Assembly: GCA_003164305.1 (NCBI GenBank)
Contig: PLSZ01000066.1
Coordinates: forward strand, 1 to 11,624
DNA length: 11,624 bases
Source: Acetobacteraceae bacterium
GTDB taxonomy: Bacteria; Pseudomonadota; Alphaproteobacteria; Acetobacterales; Acetobacteraceae
Reading direction: 5' to 3'
Shown: one piece after another, positions 6,572-11,624 of the stretch
Position numbering within the stretch: position 1 is the first letter of the stretch
Layout of the letters: each line of letters opens with the position of its first letter
The notes under the pieces: generated by a model
What the model was told of the DNA's origin: nothing
Databases searched by the model: none
The model's input: the letters and a program-made list of their open reading frames with translations, nothing else
Program-made: the position numbers and the translations under genes

Positions 6572-7783
6572 ATGACCCTTCATCGCCGGACATTGCTCGC
6601 CGCCGCCGCGTCCACCCTCCCTTTGGCCGCCCCCGCCATCGTGCGAGCCCAGGGAAGTGAGCCGATCCGGATCGGGGAGATCAATTCGTATACGGCGGTG
6701 CCCGCGTTCACCGTGCCGTATCGCAGCGGCTGGCAACTCGCGGTCGAGCATGTCAACGCGGCGGGCGGCGTACTCGGCCGTAAGATCGAAGTCATCAGCC
6801 GGGATGACGCGGGCCGGCCGCCGGACGCGATCCGTCTCGCCGGAGAACTGATCAACGATCAGAAAGTCGATCTGCTAGCCGGAACGTTCCTGTCGAATAT
6901 CGGCCTCGCCATTGGCGACTTCGCGCTACAGAACAAGAAATTGTTCGTCGGAGGGGAGCCGCTGACCGACGCGTTGGTCTGGGACAAGGGCAATCGCTAC
7001 ACTTACCGCCTGCGGCCCTCCACCTACATGCAGGCCGCGATGCTGGTGGACGACGCGGCCAGGCTGAAGGCGAAGCGCTGGGTCACGGTCGCGCCGAACT
7101 ACGAATACGGCCAATCGGCGGTGAAGTGGTTCAAGCTGCTGCTGGCCCAGAAACAACCCGGCGTCGAGTTCGTCGCCGAGCAATGGCCGGCCCTGGGCAA
7201 GATCGACGCGGGCGCCACCGTAGCCGCTCTGGCCGAGCAAAAACCCGACGCCATCCTGAACGTGACTTTCGGCGCCGACCTGACCAATTTCGTCCGCCAG
7301 GGCAACACCCGTGGCCTGTTCGAAGGCCGCGGCGTCGTCTCCATCCTGACCGGCGAGCCCGAGTATCTCGATCCCCTGGGCGATGAAACGCCGGACGGCT
7401 GGATCGTCACCGGCTACCCGGTCAATAGCGTGACGGATCCCGCCAACAAGGCGTTCATCGACGCCTATAAGGCGAAATTCAGCGAGTTGCCGAAGATGGG
7501 GTCGGTGGTCGGCTACAGCCTGATCAACGCCATCGTCGCCGGCATCAAACAGACCGGCTCGGTGGATACCGAGAAAATGGCCGACGGCTTTGGCGGCACT
7601 GGGTTCGCCACGCCGATCGGCAAGGCCACCTGGCGCGCGCTGGACCATCAGAGCACGCTCGGCACCTACGTCGGCAAGACCGCGCTGAAGGACGGCAAGC
7701 CCGTGATGGTGGACTGGCGCTATGTCGATGGGGCGGCCGCGCTGCCCTCGGACGCCGAGGTAAAGAAGATGCGGCCCGCCTGA
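6572..7783 (+). CDS. Branched-chain amino acid-type ABC transporter substrate-binding protein
   Basis: The 403-residue product is a periplasmic binding protein of the LivJ/HAAT group (Peripla_BP_6 type). Its signal peptide is MTLHRRTLLAAAASTLPLAA..., with a twin arginine (R5-R6) before the hydrophobic core and probable cleavage after VRA (residue 26), so Tat export is possible. The mature start, IRIGEINSYTAVPAFTVPYRSG, shortened as IRIGEINSY, followed by GWQLAVEHVNAAGGVLGRKI and ISRDDAGRPPDAIR, is characteristic of the family. ATG 6572 is selected because AGGAGA ends nine bases upstream; an upstream in-frame ATG at 6509 would bury the signal peptide. It captures substrate for the permease and ATPases that follow. 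The ligand cannot be told from the sequence. These proteins bind amino acids, amides, urea or aromatic acids, and the nearby reductase operon hints at an N-containing or ring compound. Confidence 0.85.
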   Translation: MTLHRRTLLAAAASTLPLAAPAIVRAQGSEPIRIGEINSYTAVPAFTVPYRSGWQLAVEHVNAAGGVLGRKIEVISRDDAGRPPDAIRLAGELINDQKVDLLAGTFLSNIGLAIGDFALQNKKLFVGGEPLTDALVWDKGNRYTYRLRPSTYMQAAMLVDDAARLKAKRWVTVAPNYEYGQSAVKWFKLLLAQKQPGVEFVAEQWPALGKIDAGATVAALAEQKPDAILNVTFGADLTNFVRQGNTRGLFEGRGVVSILTGEPEYLDPLGDETPDGWIVTGYPVNSVTDPANKAFIDAYKAKFSELPKMGSVVGYSLINAIVAGIKQTGSVDTEKMADGFGGTGFATPIGKATWRALDHQSTLGTYVGKTALKDGKPVMVDWRYVDGAAALPSDAEVKKMRPA

Positions 7784-7820
7784 GCAACGGGGCGAGACGC
7801 GCCGGGTCTGACACCGCCGA

Positions 7821-9662
7821 ATGGACACCATCATCGTCCAGTTGCTGACCGGCCTCGCCAGCGCGTCGTCGTTGTTTCTGGTCGCTTCCGGGCTGACGGT
7901 CATCTTCGGCGTCACCCGCGTGGTGAATTTCGCTCATGGCTCCCTGTTCATGTTGGGCGCCTACATCGGTTGGACCATCCTCTCGATCCTGCCGCGCGAT
8001 CCGGCATGGTTCGCCGCGGGAGTCGTGCTGACCGGACTCGCGCTGGCCGTCGTTGGCGCGCTGATCGAGACCGCTCTGTTGCGCCGCATCTACAAGGCGC
8101 CGGAACTGCTGCAATTGCTGGCGACCTTCGGCGTGGTTCTGGTGGTGCAGGACCTGACCCTCAAACTCTGGGGCCCGAACGATCTGACATTGGCCCGGCC
8201 GCGCTGGATGCGCTCGTTCGTGGAAATCGCCGGGCAGCGCGTGCCGTTCTACGACCTGCTGATGATCGGCATCGGCCCCGTGGTGCTGTTGGCGCTGTGG
8301 CTGTTGTTCACCCGTACGCGCTGGGGAACCCTGATGCGAGCCGCGACGCAGGACCGCGAAATGGTGGCCGCTCTTGGCGTCGATCAACGGTTGCTGTTCA
8401 GCACGGTGTTCGCTTTGGGCTCCGGGCTGGCGGGGATCGGCGGTGCGCTGGCGTTGCCGGACGGCTCGGCGAACCTGCAGATGGACCTGACCGCGATCAC
8501 CGATGCCTTCGTCGTCGTGGTGGTGGGCGGCCTCGGCAGTCTGCCCGGCGCGTATTTGGCGAGTTTGCTAATTGGCCTGCTGCAGGCGTTTGGCATTCTG
8601 CTGCTGCCTCAGGCGACCCTGGTGCTGGTCTTTGTCATCATGGCGGTGGTACTGGTTCTGCGCCCGAACGGGCTGCTGGGACGACCGCTGGCCACCGCGC
8701 GCGGAGAGGCGAACGCGCCGGCGCTGGTCCGCCCATCGGTGCCGGCGCTGCGATGGCTGGGTGCCGCGGTGTTGGTGCTGGCGGTACTGGCACCCCTCGT
8801 TGCCGGACCGTTCCTGCTCTCGGTGCTGACCGAGATGCTGATCGCCATGCTGTTCGCGGCGTCGTTGCACCTGATGATGGGGCCCGGCGGCATGGCGAGC
8901 TTCGGCCATGCCGCGTGGTTCGGTCTGGGTGCCTATGGCGCGGCGTTCGCGGTCAAAGGCCTCGCGCTGTCGATGCCGGTGGCCTTGCTGATGGCGCCGT
9001 TCGCCGCCGCGCTCGCCGCTTTGCTGTTTGGCGGCTTCGTGGTGCGGCTGTCCGGAGTTTACCTGGCCATGCTGACGCTGGCTTTCGCGCAGATCGTGTG
9101 GGCGGCGCTGTTTCAGGCGGTCTCGTTCACCGGCGGCGACAATGGCGTGCTCGGCGTCTGGCCGGCTTCCTGGGCCAGCGATCCTCGGGTCTTCTATTGG
9201 CTGACACTGGCGCTTTGCGTGGCGGGCGTACTGCTGCTGCGCCGTGCCCTGTACGCGCCGTTCGGTTACGCGTTGCGCGCCACGCGCGATTCTCCGTTAC
9301 GCGCTGGTGCGATCGGACTGAACGCCGGATCGTTGCGACTGGCGGCGCTGGTGATCGCGGGCGCCGCGGCCGGCCTCGCCGGAGGGTTGACCGCGTTCAG
9401 CAAAGGCAGCGTGTTTCCCACGTACGTTTCCATCGGCCGCTCGGTCGATGCCTTGCTGATGGTGCTTCTGGGCGGCGTGCAAAGCATGTCCGGGCCGATC
9501 GTCGGCGCGTTGGCCTACACCGGGCTGTTCGACATGCTGCTGATGGTCACCGACCTTTGGCGCCTGGTGCTGGGATTGTCGATCATCGCGCTGGTTGTGC
9601 TGTTTCCCCAGGGGATCGCAGGAACGACCCATCGGCTTTGGTTGCGTGGGCACGAGGCATGA
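7821..9662 (+). CDS. Fused LivH-LivM-type ABC transporter permease
   Basis: This single 613-residue inner-membrane protein joins the two permease subunits that are separate genes in E. coli. Residues 1-290 are LivH-like, with GLTVIFGVTRVVNFAHG (24-40) and the terminal RPNGLLGRP block near 281-289. After a polar linker of about 15 residues (ATARGEANAPALVRPS), residues from about 305 are LivM-like, with SFGHAAWFGLGAY near 356-368, SGVYLAMLTLAFAQIVW and the coupling region ALRATRDSPLRAGAIG. Many hydrophobic segments span the length. The gene starts 37 bases after the binding-protein stop, without a strong ribosome binding site. Its TGA overlaps an ATG (9659-9661) that now leads nowhere useful. 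Such fusions occur in other alphaproteobacterial importers, so the gene looks intact and functional. Confidence 0.88.
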   Translation: MDTIIVQLLTGLASASSLFLVASGLTVIFGVTRVVNFAHGSLFMLGAYIGWTILSILPRDPAWFAAGVVLTGLALAVVGALIETALLRRIYKAPELLQLLATFGVVLVVQDLTLKLWGPNDLTLARPRWMRSFVEIAGQRVPFYDLLMIGIGPVVLLALWLLFTRTRWGTLMRAATQDREMVAALGVDQRLLFSTVFALGSGLAGIGGALALPDGSANLQMDLTAITDAFVVVVVGGLGSLPGAYLASLLIGLLQAFGILLLPQATLVLVFVIMAVVLVLRPNGLLGRPLATARGEANAPALVRPSVPALRWLGAAVLVLAVLAPLVAGPFLLSVLTEMLIAMLFAASLHLMMGPGGMASFGHAAWFGLGAYGAAFAVKGLALSMPVALLMAPFAAALAALLFGGFVVRLSGVYLAMLTLAFAQIVWAALFQAVSFTGGDNGVLGVWPASWASDPRVFYWLTLALCVAGVLLLRRALYAPFGYALRATRDSPLRAGAIGLNAGSLRLAALVIAGAAAGLAGGLTAFSKGSVFPTYVSIGRSVDALLMVLLGGVQSMSGPIVGALAYTGLFDMLLMVTDLWRLVLGLSIIALVVLFPQGIAGTTHRLWLRGHEA

Positions 9663-9664
9663 CG
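9657..9664 (+). repeat. 8-bp direct repeat GCATGACG, left copy
   Basis: GCATGACG here includes the ATGA at the permease stop. The identical octamer recurs at 10141-10148, where its ATG is the start of the LivG-like gene. The two copies bracket 484 bases holding a minus-strand gene. Collapsing them would give a four-base ATGA overlap between permease and ATPase. The left copy also lies in a 6-bp stem hairpin (GAGGCA, 9654-9659, with TGCCTC, 9666-9671). Confidence 0.4.
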
Positions 9665-9715
9665 TTGCCTCCGAACCAGGGTTGGACCACCACCATGAAT
9701 TGTGGCCACCCCGCG

Positions 9716-9955
9716 TCAGGTGGTTTCGACCAGATCCAGTCGCTGTTCGATGCGATCGAGGCGCCGATCCATGCGGTCGGCGCGCTGCGCGAGACCCGCG
9801 TAATGGCTCGCCTCGGTCGAGGCCAACTGAGCGACCTGAAGTTCCAGCGTGGTCAACCGATGCCTGACATCGCCCATGTCCTCCAGCACGCGGTCCATCT
9901 TGGAGTCCAGACGGCGCAGGAAGATCAACGCGAGGTTCTCGGGTTGGTCGCTCAT
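9716..9955 (-). CDS. Small coiled-coil hypothetical protein, antisense in transporter operon
   Basis: The 79-residue protein starts MSDQPENLALIFLRRLDSKM and consists almost wholly of heptad-like helix: DRVLEDMGDVRHRLTTLELQ, then AQRADRMDRRLDRIEQRLDL. It has no cysteines and no membrane segment. I recognise it as one of the short, charged coiled-coil proteins of unknown function common in alphaproteobacteria. It is encoded against the transporter genes, between permease and first ATPase. A weak promoter-like pair (TTGTCG and TAGCGT, about 19 bases apart) lies just upstream of its ATG, and no clear ribosome binding site is present. The overlapping plus-strand frame is arginine- and proline-rich and unlike any protein, which supports the minus frame as the real one. 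Its position, flanked by an octamer repeat, suggests insertion as a small cassette. Confidence 0.72.
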   Translation of the reverse strand: MSDQPENLALIFLRRLDSKMDRVLEDMGDVRHRLTTLELQVAQLASTEASHYAGLAQRADRMDRRLDRIEQRLDLVETT

Positions 9956-10142
9956 GGGGACACGCTACCACATCGCGCGAGCAACGCGACAAACATAGAA
10001 GGTCGGGCGGTGATTTGGCTCGTCGCCGCGTGGCCGCCGCCTCGACGCGTCGTGGCGTGGTACTGCGATATCGCGTCAATGCCTCGAGCGTGCCCAGAGG
10101 CGCGTGTGAACGACTCCGGACGCTCGACAGAGCAATGATCGC
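9956..10142. other. Divergent spacer before LivG-like gene
   Basis: This is non-coding on both strands as far as I can see. It should carry the promoter for the minus-strand coiled-coil gene. It may also carry signals for the two ATPase genes, which are otherwise separated from the permease by the inserted segment. GCCTC...GAGGC forms a weak 5-bp stem in the 10081-10106 region. No clear Shine-Dalgarno sequence precedes the ATG at 10143. Confidence 0.4.
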
Positions 10143-10148
10143 ATGACG
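10141..10148 (+). repeat. 8-bp direct repeat GCATGACG, right copy
   Basis: This is the right partner of the octamer at 9657-9664. It contains the start codon of the LivG-like ATPase. The match ends one base beyond on each side. Eight bases is a typical length for a target duplication, but ATGA start/stop overlaps are common, so half of the match may be explained by ordinary operon structure. Confidence 0.4.
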
Positions 10149-10901
10149 ATCCTCGACGTCGCCTCCATCAGCAAGAGTTTCGGCGGCGTGCGCGCGGTGG
10201 TCGCGGTGTCGTTCCAGGTCGCGGCCGGGGAGATGCTGGCGCTGATCGGGCCGAACGGCGCCGGCAAATCCACCTGCTTCGACATGCTCAATGGTCAGAC
10301 GGCGCCCGATGCCGGCCGGATTTCGTTACGAGGGCACGACATCACCGGAATCGCGCCACGCCGGATCTGGCGCCTTGGCGTGGGACGCACGTTTCAGATC
10401 ACCGCGACGTTCGTCTCGATGACCGTGCGAGAGAACGTGCAGGTGGCGCTGTTGGCGCACCACCGGCGGGTTTGGCGCTTCATGCTGCCGGCATCCGCCT
10501 GGTTCGCGGCCGAGGCGGACGCCCTGCTGGAACAGGTCGGAATGCGGGCGCAGGCGTCGCGTGCCGCCGGCGTTCTGGCCTATGGCGATCTGAAACGGCT
10601 GGAACTGGCTGTCGCCCTCGCCAACGACCCGTGTCTGCTGCTGATGGACGAACCCACCGCCGGGATGGCACCGGCCGAGCGGGTGGCGCTGATGCAGCTG
10701 ACCCGGACATTGGCGACCCGGCGCGGCATCGCGGTGCTGTTCACAGAGCACGACATGGACGTGGTCTTCGGGGTAGCGGACCGGATCCTGGTGCTCAATC
10801 GCGGCGAACTGATCGCGGAGGGGGATGGCCCGACGATCCGCGCCGATGCCCGCGTCCGGGAGGTCTATTTGGGGTCGGGCGCGACCAGCGGCGGTCATTG
10901 A
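10143..10901 (+). CDS. LivG-like ABC transporter ATP-binding protein
   Basis: The 252-residue cytoplasmic ATPase of the HAAT importer has Walker A GPNGAGKST (36-44) and a LivG-type signature LAYGDLKRLE (145-154) in place of LSGGQ. Walker B LLLMDEP (165-171) and the switch histidine H203 in FTEHDMD follow. GRTFQITATFVSMTVRENV, with its Q-loop glutamine, is typical of LivG. It would pair with the LivF-like protein encoded next, energising transport through the fused permease. Its TGA shares one base with the next ATG (TGATG), so the two are coupled. The C-terminus is short, but all catalytic motifs are intact. Unlike the rest of the operon it is separated from its upstream partner by 480 bases, so its expression may depend on read-through or a local promoter. 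Confidence 0.88.
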   Translation: MTILDVASISKSFGGVRAVVAVSFQVAAGEMLALIGPNGAGKSTCFDMLNGQTAPDAGRISLRGHDITGIAPRRIWRLGVGRTFQITATFVSMTVRENVQVALLAHHRRVWRFMLPASAWFAAEADALLEQVGMRAQASRAAGVLAYGDLKRLELAVALANDPCLLLMDEPTAGMAPAERVALMQLTRTLATRRGIAVLFTEHDMDVVFGVADRILVLNRGELIAEGDGPTIRADARVREVYLGSGATSGGH

Positions 10902-11602
10902 TGCTGAGTGTGCGTGACGTGCACAGTTACTACGGGCGGGCGCACATCCTGCAAGGCCTGTCGTTTGAGCTTCCGGCGGGCGCGGTCATGGTGCTTCTGG
11001 GCCGCAATGGCGCCGGGAAGAGCACGACCATGAAGACGCTGATTGGCCTGGTGCGGCCGGCGCGCGGGCGGATTGAGTTCGCCGGCGCCAACATCGCCGG
11101 ATGGGAGCCGCACCGGATCGCCAAATCCGGCCTGGGCTATGTGCCGGAGGAGCGGCGGATCTTCACCGATCTGACCGTCATGGAAAACCTGGAGGTCGGG
11201 CGCCAACCGGCCCGCGATGCTCGCCCGCCATGGACCGAGGACCGCCTGTTCGCGTTGTTTCCCAACCTCGGCCGCATGCGAAACCGCACGGCGGGACGCA
11301 TGAGCGGCGGGGAACAGCAAATGCTGACGATCGCCCGCACGCTGATGGGCAACCCTCGGCTGTTGCTGCTGGACGAACCCAGCGAAGGGCTGGCGCCGGT
11401 GATCGTGGAGGAGATGGCGCACGCGATCCTGGCACTGAAGCGGGAGGGCGTGACCATTCTTCTGGCGGAACAGAACATGTACTTCGCGGCGCGGGTTTCC
11501 GATCTGGCGGGCGTGATCGAGAAAGGCCGGATCGTGTGGACCGGAACGATGGCGGAGTTGGAGGCGGACGAAACGGCGCGGGCGGCTTACCTGGCGGTAT
11601 AA
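10901..11602 (+). CDS. LivF-like ABC transporter ATP-binding protein
   Basis: The 233-residue second ATPase of the importer has Walker A GRNGAGKST (34-42), the conserved LivF stretch GLGYVPEERRIFTDLTVMEN, signature SGGEQQ (135-140) and Walker B LLLLDEP (154-160). The LivF-style SEGLAPVIVEE and LLAEQN (glutamine where the H-loop histidine often stands) follow. The length is usual for LivF. ATG 10901 is fixed by the TGATG junction with the LivG-like gene; upstream codons in this frame are antisense-like and arginine-rich. It ends in TAA at 11600-11602. The 22 bases left in the window show no terminator, so further operon genes may follow outside. Confidence 0.9.
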   Translation: MLSVRDVHSYYGRAHILQGLSFELPAGAVMVLLGRNGAGKSTTMKTLIGLVRPARGRIEFAGANIAGWEPHRIAKSGLGYVPEERRIFTDLTVMENLEVGRQPARDARPPWTEDRLFALFPNLGRMRNRTAGRMSGGEQQMLTIARTLMGNPRLLLLDEPSEGLAPVIVEEMAHAILALKREGVTILLAEQNMYFAARVSDLAGVIEKGRIVWTGTMAELEADETARAAYLAV

Positions 11603-11624
11603 TCCCAGCGGCCCTGGACATTGA

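Noticed and set aside
6687..6694. Second GTATAC palindrome as an operator
   Set aside because: It lies inside the binding-protein coding sequence, specified by ordinary codons, and lacks the wider symmetry of the 92-109 site.
7970..10138. 722-residue plus-strand frame across permease and spacer
   Set aside because: It is out of frame with the clear LivH-LivM protein, is arginine-rich, and runs antisense through the coiled-coil gene.
1..11624. CRISPR arrays, tRNA or rRNA genes, transposase genes
   Set aside because: Looked for on both strands. No regularly spaced repeats, no cloverleaf-like or ribosomal sequence, and no transposase or integrase motifs were seen.

Overview
The window is GC-rich DNA with strong G/C third-position bias. 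It reads like an alphaproteobacterial chromosome, possibly Rhodospirillales/Acetobacteraceae. That assignment is an inference from gene content and base composition only.

Layout. (1) Positions 1-325 are a leader. It holds a REP-like palindromic sequence, a TGTATACA-centred operator-like palindrome, and a 44-codon reading frame that overlaps the next gene by ATGA. (2) Positions 326-3239 are a tightly coupled three-gene operon on the + strand: a 6-hydroxynicotinate reductase-type Fe-S protein, a UPF0280 (ApbE-like) protein and an 'amino acid synthesis' (PF06684/DUF1185) protein. Both junctions are ATGA overlaps. (3) Positions 3240 to about 6250 are an accessory segment; its coding part is visibly lower in GC. 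It carries two tail-to-tail genes with PD-(D/E)XK (Mrr-like) nuclease domains. One is fused to a YVTN-type beta-propeller but broken by a one-base frameshift. The other has two nuclease-fold domains in one chain. (4) Positions 6572-11602 are a branched-chain-amino-acid-type (Liv/HAAT) ABC importer on the + strand: binding protein, fused LivH-LivM permease, LivG-like ATPase and LivF-like ATPase. A 484-bp segment with a small antisense coiled-coil gene sits between permease and first ATPase, flanked by an 8-bp direct repeat.

How the parts fit. The catabolic trio and the importer share strand and style. They probably form one functional unit, with the importer bringing in a small, perhaps N-heterocyclic or amino-acid-like, substrate that the trio processes. 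The true substrate cannot be read from sequence. The nuclease pair appears to have been inserted between the two halves and looks like defence-type cargo. Related imperfect 24-bp sequences lie on either side of it. The most unusual items are the nuclease-propeller fusion, the double-nuclease neighbour, and the small antisense gene whose precise removal would restore an ATGA-coupled transporter operon.
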